NCBI RefSeq assembly: GCF_022259695.1
Contig: NZ_CP092099.1
Span: 1-64,000 of the forward strand
DNA from: Flaviramulus sp. BrNp1-15
GTDB taxonomy: Bacteria; Bacteroidota; Bacteroidia; Flavobacteriales; Flavobacteriaceae
Direction of reading: 5' to 3'
Length of the DNA: 64,000 nucleotides
A program made the position numbers and the translations under genes. Below the pieces are notes generated by a model. The model saw only the letters and a list, made by a program, of their open reading frames with translations. It had not been told where the DNA came from and did not search any database. Shown one piece after another: positions 56,271-64,000 of this stretch (its first letter is position 1; every line of letters starts with the position of its first letter).

Positions 56271-56297
56271 AAAAATCCGTCTAAAAAAGACGGATTC
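56271..56297 (-). terminator. Intrinsic terminator after ctaD
   Basis: Arms AATCCGTCT (56274-56282) and AGACGGATT (56288-56296) around an A-rich loop, with T residues following on the minus strand. It ends the act-cox transcription block. Confidence 0.88.
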
Positions 56298-56327
56298 TTA
56301 AATATGTAAGAGATATATTGTTAATTC

Positions 56328-58121
56328 TTAATGCTGCAGTTCTTCTTCACCATCTTTTAATGGCACATTTTGTGGTACGAAATCTACATCATGACCTGGT
56401 TTACTATAATCATAAGCCCAACGGTGAACATGTGGAATTTCTCCTGGCCAGTTTCCATGCATATGCTCTACTGGTGCTGTCCATTCTAAAGTTGTAGATT
56501 TCCATGGGTTTTGAGTTGCTTTCTTTCCGTAGAAAATACTAACAAAGAAATTATATAAATAAATGATTTGTACAACACCACCAACTAAAGCAAATATAGT
56601 TATGATAACGTTTACATTTGCTAAATCGTCAAATAACGGAAAGTTACTATTTGTATAATAACGACGTGGTAAACCTGCCATACCAATAAAATGCATTGGG
56701 AAGAATACTCCATAAGCACAAACCGCAGTAATCCAGAAATGGATATAACCTAAATTTTTGTTAAGCATTCTACCAAACATTCTTGGATACCAATGATAAA
56801 TACCAGCAAACATTCCATATAATGCAGATATACCCATTACTAAGTGGAAGTGAGCTACAACAAAATATGTATCGTGAACATTAATATCTAAGGCACTATC
56901 ACCTAAAATAATTCCTGTTAAACCACCCGTTATAAATGTTGATACAAAACCTATTGAGAATAACATAGCTGGATTCATCTGTAAATTTCCTTTCCAGAGC
57001 GTAGTTATCCAGTTAAAAGCTTTTACTGCTGAAGGTATCGCAATTAATAACGTTGTAAATGTAAATACAGACCCTAAGAATGGATTCATTCCTGAAATAA
57101 ACATATGGTGACCCCATACGATTGTAGATAGAAAAGCAATTGCTAAAATTGAGGCAATCATAGCTCGATATCCAAAGATAGGTTTACGAGAGTTAGATGC
57201 CATAATTTCAGAAACTAATCCCATTGCAGGTAATATTACAATATAAACTTCTGGGTGACCTAAAAACCAAAATAAGTGTTCAAATAAAACTGGTGAACCT
57301 CCTTGGTAATGTAATACTTCACCTTGAATAAATATATCTGATAAGAAGAATGATGTTCCAAAGCTTCTATCCATTATCAATAATAACGCTGCAGATAATA
57401 ATACTGGGAAAGAAATAACCCCAATTACAGCCGTAATAAAAAATGCCCAAATTGTTAATGGAAGTCTTGTCATAGACATTCCTTTTGTTCTTAAATTAAT
57501 TACCGTAACGATATAATTAAGTGAACCCAATAAAGAAGATGCTATAAAAATGGCCATAGATACTAACCATAATGTCATACCCATACCTGAACCTCCTTGA
57601 GCTAATGGTAAAGCACTTAATGGTGGATAAATTGTCCATCCTGCCGCTGCTGGTCCTGCTTCAACAAATAATGATAATACCATGATTACACTTGATAAGA
57701 AGAATAACCAATACGATACCATATTTAAAAACCCTGAAGCCATATCGCGTGCTCCAATTTGCAACGGAATTAATAAGTTACTAAATGTTCCACTTAATCC
57801 AGCTGTTAATACAAAGAATACCATAATGGTACCGTGTATAGTTACCAATGCTAAATAAATATCTGCATCCATAACACCATCTGGAGCCCATTTTCCTAGA
57901 AATGCTTCAAACAATACATTTGGTTGCTCTGGCCATGCGATTTGCATACGGAACATCATAGACATGAAAACCCCAATAACTCCCATAATAGTACCTGTAA
58001 TTAAGTACTGTTTAGCAATCATTTTGTGATCTTGACTAAATATATATTTAGTTACAAACGTTTCTTTATGATGATGTCCGTGGTCGTCTTCGTGAGCGTG
58101 GTTATCTGCGTGTGCTGACAT
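56328..58121 (-). CDS. ctaD: Cytochrome c oxidase subunit I (aa3 type)
   Basis: The catalytic subunit holding haem a, haem a3 and CuB. The 597-residue, 12-helix protein has the haem-copper ligands in TIHGTIMVFF, FWFLGHPEVYIVILPAMG (with the cross-linked Tyr and the A1-type Glu), IVWGHHMFISGMNP and HDTYFVVAHFHLVMG. The first 18 residues contain seven histidines (AHADNHAHEDDHGHHH), an unusual N-terminal tail. It follows subunit II by 27 bases and is the last gene of the alternative complex III cluster. Confidence 0.97.
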   Translation of the reverse strand: MSAHADNHAHEDDHGHHHKETFVTKYIFSQDHKMIAKQYLITGTIMGVIGVFMSMMFRMQIAWPEQPNVLFEAFLGKWAPDGVMDADIYLALVTIHGTIMVFFVLTAGLSGTFSNLLIPLQIGARDMASGFLNMVSYWLFFLSSVIMVLSLFVEAGPAAAGWTIYPPLSALPLAQGGSGMGMTLWLVSMAIFIASSLLGSLNYIVTVINLRTKGMSMTRLPLTIWAFFITAVIGVISFPVLLSAALLLIMDRSFGTSFFLSDIFIQGEVLHYQGGSPVLFEHLFWFLGHPEVYIVILPAMGLVSEIMASNSRKPIFGYRAMIASILAIAFLSTIVWGHHMFISGMNPFLGSVFTFTTLLIAIPSAVKAFNWITTLWKGNLQMNPAMLFSIGFVSTFITGGLTGIILGDSALDINVHDTYFVVAHFHLVMGISALYGMFAGIYHWYPRMFGRMLNKNLGYIHFWITAVCAYGVFFPMHFIGMAGLPRRYYTNSNFPLFDDLANVNVIITIFALVGGVVQIIYLYNFFVSIFYGKKATQNPWKSTTLEWTAPVEHMHGNWPGEIPHVHRWAYDYSKPGHDVDFVPQNVPLKDGEEELQH

Positions 58122-58148
58122 AATCTTATATCGTTTTTCTTTTTTAAA

Positions 58149-59216
58149 TTAGTTAATTAGAGAGTTTTTGAATTCTTTTTGCTCTTTCATCCAAGCATCG
58201 TATTCATCTTGAGTTTCAACTACAATTTTCATTTGCATATTGTAATGAGACTTTCCACATATTTTATTACAAAGTAATAAATAGTCAAACTCGTAACGTT
58301 CTAAAGCATCTTCGCCTTTAGCAACTAAAGCCTTACTATTTTCAACTCTAATTTTATTAATATTTTGAACTTTTTCAATCATTTGCGGAGTTTGACGCAT
58401 ATCAGCAGTAGTTACTGTTGGCGTGAAACCGAACTGAGTAATCATACCTGGTACACAGTTCATTTGCGCTCTAAAGTGAGGCATATATGCGGAATGCAAA
58501 ACATCTTGTGAACGCATTTTAAATAACACTGGTCTACCAACCGGTAAATGTAATTCTGTAGTAATTACATCATCCTGTGCATTTGGGTCTGCTTCATCAA
58601 GACCTAGGATATTTGCTCGATCAATATCTATTAATCTAACATTTGCTTTTCCTAGAGTATTATCTGCTCCACCATATCTGGCTTTCCAGTTAAATTGTTG
58701 CGCGTATAATTCTACTACTAATGGATCATCACTTTCATCAACACCCATAATGTTAATCCAGGTGCTTAATCCGTAAATAATTAAACCCGCTAATACTATT
58801 ACAGGAATAATTGTCCAGATTGCCTCTAATTTGTTATTATCTGCAAAGAACAAAGCTTTTTTACCTTTTTCACCTTTATACTTAAAAGCAAAATAGTGTA
58901 ATAAAAACTGTGTAATAGTTTGTACTATGAAGATAATTACCATTGAGATAATCATCAAGTTATCAATAGTAGGTCCGTGCTCTGAAGCAGAATTAGACAT
59001 TAATGGTAAATCGCCCCATTTTACAAAACTTACAATAGTAATAATATAAATGAAAGCTAAAAAGCCCATCATTAAATACCCATTAATTGTATTGTCTTTA
59101 TCTGTAGCAACTCCTGTATTTTCACTTTTAGCCTGAGCTAAATCGAAAATCTTTACCATTTGCCAAATGGCAATTAAAATAAATACTAAAACTATAATTG
59201 TTAATAAAGCAGTCAT
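58149..59216 (-). CDS. coxB: Cytochrome c oxidase subunit II
   Basis: Accepts electrons at the binuclear CuA site. The 355-residue protein has an intact CuA motif, CNKICGKSHYNM, and the upstream ligand in HSAYMPHFRAQ. There are four predicted membrane helices (about 3-22, 46-66, 85-110, 130-155) rather than the usual two; the first two are an extra N-terminal pair. No cytochrome c domain is fused, so electrons should come directly from the neighbouring complex or a soluble carrier. Confidence 0.95.
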   Translation of the reverse strand: MTALLTIIVLVFILIAIWQMVKIFDLAQAKSENTGVATDKDNTINGYLMMGFLAFIYIITIVSFVKWGDLPLMSNSASEHGPTIDNLMIISMVIIFIVQTITQFLLHYFAFKYKGEKGKKALFFADNNKLEAIWTIIPVIVLAGLIIYGLSTWINIMGVDESDDPLVVELYAQQFNWKARYGGADNTLGKANVRLIDIDRANILGLDEADPNAQDDVITTELHLPVGRPVLFKMRSQDVLHSAYMPHFRAQMNCVPGMITQFGFTPTVTTADMRQTPQMIEKVQNINKIRVENSKALVAKGEDALERYEFDYLLLCNKICGKSHYNMQMKIVVETQDEYDAWMKEQKEFKNSLIN

Positions 59217-59246
59217 TGGTGTCGTTCGTCTTTATTTATTTCTTAA

Positions 59247-60611
59247 TTAATAATGAAATTCTTCGCTTTCCTTTTTAAAAGGATATCTTTTAACTAGTAA
59301 TGGAGCTTTTGTTAAAGCTGTAAATACTATAAATATGAATAAACCTGCAAAAAGTAATATTGAACTAATTTCTGGTATTCCAATAAACCATCTATCTCCT
59401 ACAGTTGCTGGCATAATCATATTGAATATATCAATGTAATGTCCAAATAATATTACTAAACCTGTCATTACAACAAACCAAGGAATACGCTTATAATCAG
59501 CATTCATTAACATTAATATTGGGAAAACAAAGTTTAATACAACCATTCCTATAAATGGTAATTGGTAATCTTGAAAACGTGATACAAAATAGGTTACCTC
59601 TTCTGGAATATTTGAGTACCAAATTAACATAAATTGAGAGAACCATAAGTAAGTCCAGAAAATACTGAAAGCAAACATATACTTAGCAACGTCGTGTAAA
59701 TGATTTTCATTAACAAACTCTAAATATCCTCTTGACTTTAAGTATATAGTTAATAATGCTAAAACAGTTATACCACTAACAAACATACTTGCAAAAACAT
59801 ACCAGCCAAATAATGTTGAGAACCAGTGAGGATCTACACTCATAATCCAATCCCAAGACATCATAGATTCTGTATAGATAAAGAATACTAAGAATCCTGC
59901 AGACCAACGGAATAATTTTTTAAAGTTTTTATTGTCTCCCGCTTCATCTTGAGCAGTAGAATATTTTCTTGAGATATAACGATAAAAGCTCCAACCAGCA
60001 ATAAAAATTAAACCTCTTATAACAAACCAAGGTAAGTTTAAAAATCCTGATTTACCTTTTATTAATTTATCATGTTCTACTACTTCTGGATCCATCCAAA
60101 TAAATAGATTATAATGACCTATTGTTCCAGAAGCTACGGCAATACCTAAAACTATTAAAGCTCCAGGTAACACATATGAAGTCATACCTTCCATAACTCT
60201 GAATAATACTGGAGACCATCCTGCTTGTGATGCGATTTGAATCGCATAAAAAGCTAAAATCCCTAAAGCAATCATCATAAAGAAAAAAGCTGCTACATAT
60301 AAAGCTGCCCAAGGGCGGTTTGCTATTTGGTGTTGTACATGTTCTACATGTTTTTTGTGTTCATCAACTTCAGCGTGAGCTTCCTCTGCATGACCTTCAC
60401 CATGAGAATCTGTAGCATGAGCATCATGAGATGGAGCTGCATGTTCTGCTTCTTCACCATGACCACCACCATGATGTGCTTCTTCTGCCAGTAAGGTTTC
60501 AACCTCTTCAAAAGATTTATGAGATGTCATAAAACCATATCCAACACCTAATACTCCTAAAACCATTAGAATGATTGAAAATGTCTTTAATTTATTTGAA
60601 AATGTATACAT
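59247..60611 (-). CDS. actF: Alternative complex III subunit ActF, with His-rich loop
   Basis: ActF is one of the two large membrane subunits of the quinol:electron-acceptor oxidoreductase. The 454-residue protein has about ten helices and typical segments WFVIRGLIFIAGWSFYRYIS and MSWDWIMSVDPHWFSTLFGW. Between helix 1 (about 11-28) and helix 2 (about 100-125) is a loop with 13 histidines in residues 46-94. It precedes coxB by 30 bases, consistent with a supercomplex of alternative complex III and aa3 oxidase. Confidence 0.94.
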   Translation of the reverse strand: MYTFSNKLKTFSIILMVLGVLGVGYGFMTSHKSFEEVETLLAEEAHHGGGHGEEAEHAAPSHDAHATDSHGEGHAEEAHAEVDEHKKHVEHVQHQIANRPWAALYVAAFFFMMIALGILAFYAIQIASQAGWSPVLFRVMEGMTSYVLPGALIVLGIAVASGTIGHYNLFIWMDPEVVEHDKLIKGKSGFLNLPWFVIRGLIFIAGWSFYRYISRKYSTAQDEAGDNKNFKKLFRWSAGFLVFFIYTESMMSWDWIMSVDPHWFSTLFGWYVFASMFVSGITVLALLTIYLKSRGYLEFVNENHLHDVAKYMFAFSIFWTYLWFSQFMLIWYSNIPEEVTYFVSRFQDYQLPFIGMVVLNFVFPILMLMNADYKRIPWFVVMTGLVILFGHYIDIFNMIMPATVGDRWFIGIPEISSILLFAGLFIFIVFTALTKAPLLVKRYPFKKESEEFHY

Positions 60612-60633
60612 ATCTATAATAATCTTATCAATC

Positions 60634-61185
60634 TTACTTTTCTAAATCTGCTTTTAATTTTAATACATACGATACTACTTGCCAACGCTCTTCTTCATTC
60701 AATTGGTTTGCATAAGAACCCATTGCATTCTTACCGTAGTATATTGTATGATAAATACTGCCTTCATTTATTGCTCTACCTGCATCATCATAACTTGGAA
60801 TACCTAATATTTTTTCACGTTTTACTAAGTTACCTTGTCCATCTCCTTTATTACCATGGCAAATACCACAATAAATATCATATAACTCTTTACCTCTAGC
60901 TAAATCTACTTGAGTAGAATCTAAAGGACTTGTTAATGTAGCCTTTGCTAAATCGTATCCTGCTGTAGAATTTTCAATATCAAAAGGCACATAACCCCTT
61001 GGTATAGAACCTTGAGCAGGTATTTGTGCTTCAATTCCATTTGGGAAAGCAGCTTCTCCATAAGTTTCATAACCAACAGGTTCATACATGTTTGGCATGA
61101 ATTGATAATTTGGAGCAGTATCTTTTTTACATGATACAGCTACTAAAACGACTGCTATTGCTAATATTTTAATTAAGCTTTTCAT
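60634..61185 (-). CDS. actE: Alternative complex III monohaem cytochrome c subunit ActE
   Basis: A 183-residue lipoprotein (lipobox VAVSC, Cys19) with one haem c site, CGICHG, and a distal methionine candidate in GKNAMGSYANQLNEEERW. ActE carries electrons from the multihaem subunit ActA toward the oxidase. The gene lies 22 bases upstream of actF and 8 bases after actD. Confidence 0.95.
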   Translation of the reverse strand: MKSLIKILAIAVVLVAVSCKKDTAPNYQFMPNMYEPVGYETYGEAAFPNGIEAQIPAQGSIPRGYVPFDIENSTAGYDLAKATLTSPLDSTQVDLARGKELYDIYCGICHGNKGDGQGNLVKREKILGIPSYDDAGRAINEGSIYHTIYYGKNAMGSYANQLNEEERWQVVSYVLKLKADLEK

Positions 61186-61193
61186 ACTATTTA

Positions 61194-61724
61194 TTAATGG
61201 GCTTTATCAACTAAATTAATTTCAACTGCTCCAGTTTCTGCTAATAAGCTTTCTAGTTCTTTTTCATTTCCATGAACGGCTATTTCCATTAAAAAATGGT
61301 CATCAGTTGTTCTTGGGTCTGGATTTTCGGCTTTTTTAAATGGCCACATTCTACTACGTAAGTAAAATGTGATTACCATTAAGTGAGCAGCAAAAAACAC
61401 GGTTAACTCAAACATAATTGGAACAAAGGCTGGCATGTTTTCTATATAACTAAAGCTTGGTTTACCTCCAATATTTTGAGGCCAATCTTCAATCATTATA
61501 AAATTCATCATCAATATGGCTACTGTTAATCCAACTAACCCGTACATAAATGCTGTTATAGCAATACGTGTTGGTGCTAACCCCATAGCTTTGTCTAATC
61601 CGTGAACCGGGAACGGTGTATATATTTCTTCTATGTGATGCTTTTCTGCCTTAACTTTTTTAACAGCCGACATTAATACATCATCATCAGTATAAATAGC
61701 GTGAATAACTTTTGAAGCTTCCAT
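61194..61724 (-). CDS. actD: Alternative complex III subunit ActD (DUF3341)
   Basis: A 176-residue membrane protein with two helices (about 57-78 and 99-122) separated by a short loop, and the DUF3341 signatures EEIYTPFPVHGLDKAMGL and FSYIENMPAFVPIMFELTVF. It is a structural subunit of alternative complex III. The position between actC and actE is the canonical order. Confidence 0.95.
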   Translation of the reverse strand: MEASKVIHAIYTDDDVLMSAVKKVKAEKHHIEEIYTPFPVHGLDKAMGLAPTRIAITAFMYGLVGLTVAILMMNFIMIEDWPQNIGGKPSFSYIENMPAFVPIMFELTVFFAAHLMVITFYLRSRMWPFKKAENPDPRTTDDHFLMEIAVHGNEKELESLLAETGAVEINLVDKAH

Positions 61725-61733
61725 TGACTATAT

Positions 61734-63470
61734 TTAGTTTATTAATTTTTTAGCTTGTCCAGACCAATCATCACGCTCTGCTCTTCCTGGGAAAGATCCT
61801 GTGATACTGTCTAACAAATCATATTCTTTTTTGGTCATCTTACTAACTTGAAGGAATGTGTAAATACCTATACTATTAAGTACTTGTTCCATTTTAGGTC
61901 CGATACCACTTACTTTCTTTAAATCATCAGCAGTTTGTGTAGCGGCATCAAAAGTACCTATGCTTCCTAGTAAGCTACTAACTTTATCTGAATTATCTTC
62001 AACAGAAGTTTCTTTAACTTCAATTACAGGTTTAGTTACTGTTTTACCAGATGTTCTTTCATCTGCTCCTGTTCCAACTAAACTATTTCCTGCTTCTCTT
62101 ATTTTTTTGTAACGCTCTCCAGAAGATTTTAAAATAGTTTTAACCTCAGCTTGTGCAATTACTGGGAATGTTCTTGAGTATAATAAGAATAATACAAAGA
62201 AGAATCCAATTGTTCCAATAAAAATCCCAATATCTACAAATGTTGGAGAGAACATAGTCCATGAAGATGGTAAGTAATCTCTGTGAAGCGATGTAACGAT
62301 AATTACAAAACGCTCAAACCACATTCCTATATTTACCACAATCGAGATAAAGAAAGAGAACATAATACTTGTTCTTAATTTTTTGAACCACATAAACTGT
62401 GGAGAGAATACGTTACAAGTCATCATCGCCCAATATGCCCACCAGTAAGGACCAGTTGCTCTGTTTAAGAATGCATATTGTTCGTATTCAACACCCGAAT
62501 ACCATGCAATAAATAGCTCTGTAATATATGCCACACCAACAATAGAACCTGTAATCATGATTACAATATTCATTAACTCGATGTGTTGTACTGTAATATA
62601 ATCTTCTAGGTTACACACTTTTCTCATAATAATAAGAAGTGTATTTACCATTGCAAATCCTGAGAATACCGCACCAGCAACGAAGTATGGTGGAAATATT
62701 GTTGTATGCCAACCTGGAATTACCGATGTTGCGAAGTCAAACGATACAATAGTATGTACAGAAAGTACTAATGGTGTTGCTAAACCAGCAAGTACCAAAG
62801 ATACCTCTTCAAAACGCTGCCAATCTTTAGCACGACCAGACCATCCAAAACTTAATAAAGAATATATTTTCTTTTGAAAAGGTTTTATAGCTCTATCTCT
62901 AAGCATTGCAAAATCTGGTAATAAACCTGTCCACCAGAATACTAATGACACAGATAAATATGTTGAAATTGCAAATACATCCCAAAGTAATGGTGAGTTA
63001 AAGTTAACCCATAATGAACCAAACTGATTTGGAATTGGTAATACCCAATATCCTAACCATGGTCGACCCATGTGTATAATTGGAAATAAACCTGCTTGAA
63101 CAACAGAGAAAATTGTCATTGCTTCTGCAGAACGGTTTATTGCCATTCTCCATTTTTGACGGAATAATAAAAGTACTGCAGAAATAAGTGTTCCTGCGTG
63201 ACCAATACCAACCCACCAAACGAAGTTAGTAATATCCCAAGCCCAACCTACGGTTTTATTTAAACCCCAAGTTCCAATTCCTGTAGATATTGTGTAAATA
63301 ATACATCCAATTCCCCATAGAAAAGCAGCAAGTGAAATACCAAAAACTATCCACCACTGTTTATTTGCTTTTCCCTCTACAGGTTTTGCTACATCCACAG
63401 TAACATCGTGGTATGATTTCTCGCCTGTAACTAAAGGTCTTCTAATAGGTGCTTCGTAATGAGACGCCAT
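61734..63470 (-). CDS. actC: Alternative complex III subunit ActC (NrfD-like) with fused helix-hairpin-helix tail
   Basis: The NrfD/PsrC-like quinol-binding membrane subunit. Residues to about 470 hold some ten helices, with WVGIGHAGTLISAVLLLFRQ, GRPWLGYWVLPIPNQFGSLW and VLSVHTIVSFDFATSVIPGW. After a linker rich in Ser, Val and acidic residues, the last ~68 residues are a soluble module (DDLKKVSGIGPKMEQVLNSI, then PGRAERDDWSGQAKKLI). The expected ActC length is roughly 450-480 residues; this one has 578. The extra domain appears genuine because the frame is uninterrupted. Confidence 0.95.
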   Translation of the reverse strand: MASHYEAPIRRPLVTGEKSYHDVTVDVAKPVEGKANKQWWIVFGISLAAFLWGIGCIIYTISTGIGTWGLNKTVGWAWDITNFVWWVGIGHAGTLISAVLLLFRQKWRMAINRSAEAMTIFSVVQAGLFPIIHMGRPWLGYWVLPIPNQFGSLWVNFNSPLLWDVFAISTYLSVSLVFWWTGLLPDFAMLRDRAIKPFQKKIYSLLSFGWSGRAKDWQRFEEVSLVLAGLATPLVLSVHTIVSFDFATSVIPGWHTTIFPPYFVAGAVFSGFAMVNTLLIIMRKVCNLEDYITVQHIELMNIVIMITGSIVGVAYITELFIAWYSGVEYEQYAFLNRATGPYWWAYWAMMTCNVFSPQFMWFKKLRTSIMFSFFISIVVNIGMWFERFVIIVTSLHRDYLPSSWTMFSPTFVDIGIFIGTIGFFFVLFLLYSRTFPVIAQAEVKTILKSSGERYKKIREAGNSLVGTGADERTSGKTVTKPVIEVKETSVEDNSDKVSSLLGSIGTFDAATQTADDLKKVSGIGPKMEQVLNSIGIYTFLQVSKMTKKEYDLLDSITGSFPGRAERDDWSGQAKKLIN

Positions 63471-63498
63471 AATTATATAATTGATTCTTTAATTAGAT

Positions 63499-64000
63499 TT
63501 ATGCTTCAGTTGTATTTCTCACTTTTGTTTGATACTGCACATTAGGCTTAGTACCAACACTTTCTAATAAGTGATACATACGGTTATCTTCTTTAAGTTT
63601 TGCAACTTTACTTTCTTTGTCATTGATATCTCCAAATATCATTGCCCCACTACTACAAGCTGCAGAACAAGCTGTTTGGAATTCACCATCCTTAATTTTA
63701 CGTCCATCACGTTTTGCATCAAGAATTGTTTTCTGTGTCATTTGAATACACATAGAACATTTTTCCATTACACCACGAGAACGAACAGTAACATCTGGAT
63801 TTAATACCATACGTCCTAAATCATCATTCATATGATAATCGAACTCGTCATTTTCAGAATATAAGAACCAGTTAAAACGACGTACTTTATAAGGACAGTT
63901 ATTTGCACAGTAACGAGTACCTACACAACGGTTATAAGCCATATGGTTTTGACCTTGACGACCATGTGATGTTGCTGCCACAGGACAAACAGTTTCACAA
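63499..64000 (-). CDS. actB: Alternative complex III subunit ActB, C-terminal Fe-S part (5' end outside window)
   Basis: The frame is open to the window edge, so the N-terminal molybdopterin-oxidoreductase-like domain is missing. Visible are the ferredoxin-type cysteine groups CETVCPVAATSHG, CVGTRYCANNCPYKVRRFNW, CSMCIQM and CSAACSSGAMIFGD, which hold the Fe-S clusters that carry electrons from quinol. An internal GTG near 63981 is not the start. It is followed by actC after 28 bases. Confidence 0.94.
   Translation of the reverse strand, partial: CETVCPVAATSHGRQGQNHMAYNRCVGTRYCANNCPYKVRRFNWFLYSENDEFDYHMNDDLGRMVLNPDVTVRSRGVMEKCSMCIQMTQKTILDAKRDGRKIKDGEFQTACSAACSSGAMIFGDINDKESKVAKLKEDNRMYHLLESVGTKPNVQYQTKVRNTTEA

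Overview
The window is AT-rich chromosomal DNA from a member of the Bacteroidota, almost certainly a gliding or surface-active marine-type Flavobacteriaceae. The evidence is the gene content: the type IX secretion translocon SprA, PorP/SprF proteins, a gliding-motility-associated C-terminal domain adhesin, a RemB-like protein, alternative complex III feeding an aa3 oxidase, DUF6089, and TAnnTTTG-type -7 promoter boxes. No rRNA, tRNA, CRISPR array, prophage or complete insertion sequence was seen. Both ends cut genes: nadK at the left and actB at the right.

Layout. 1-7386 (+): nadK (3' part), a DUF6089 outer-membrane protein, uppS, bamA, two Skp/OmpH-like chaperones, a terminator, then murI; this is an envelope-biogenesis block. 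7425-10856 (-): gamma-carbonic-anhydrase-like protein and a LytTR regulator with its histidine kinase. 11067-18083 (mostly +): a vWA lipoprotein, a lone PorP/SprF gene on the minus strand, an Nfu-type Fe-S scaffold, dodecin, a DUF255 thioredoxin-fold lipoprotein, DUF1304 and an MscS channel. 18080-24392 (-): tsaB and a MacAB-TolC-like tripartite export operon. 24483-29817 (-): cytochrome oxidase subunits III and IV, haem O synthase, SCO, DUF420 and two poorly known proteins. 29936-30802 (+): a metallo-beta-lactamase-fold hydrolase. 30911-35560 (-): a RemB-like barrel, two TonB proteins, VanZ and gcvH. 35706-48317 (-): sprA, ruvA, maeB, queG and ruvB. 48519-56093 (-): OmpA/PorE-like protein, PorP/SprF and a 1562-residue Ig-like adhesin with a type IX sorting domain. 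56328-64000 (-): ctaD, coxB, actF, actE, actD, actC and actB.

Working together. The two respiratory loci, 27 kb apart, supply one chain: alternative complex III (Act) oxidises quinol and passes electrons to the aa3 oxidase (subunits I and II here, III and IV at 27-29 kb, haem and copper assembly factors beside them). SprA, PorP/SprF, OmpA and the adhesin form the type IX secretion and surface display theme.

Most interesting points: (i) a dispersed family of short REP-like hairpins, all in one orientation and anchored by TGTCA, including a stack of three and one copy inside the coding sequence of the SprA signal peptide; (ii) a helix-hairpin-helix module fused to the C-terminus of ActC, resembling one I recall at the C-terminus of alphaproteobacterial NuoE; (iii) an intrinsic terminator for mscS embedded in the convergent tsaB coding sequence; (iv) a small CxxC membrane protein and a cysteine-free SCO-like protein in the oxidase assembly cluster; (v) three adjacent genes sharing a TonB-C-like domain with a conserved cysteine pair.
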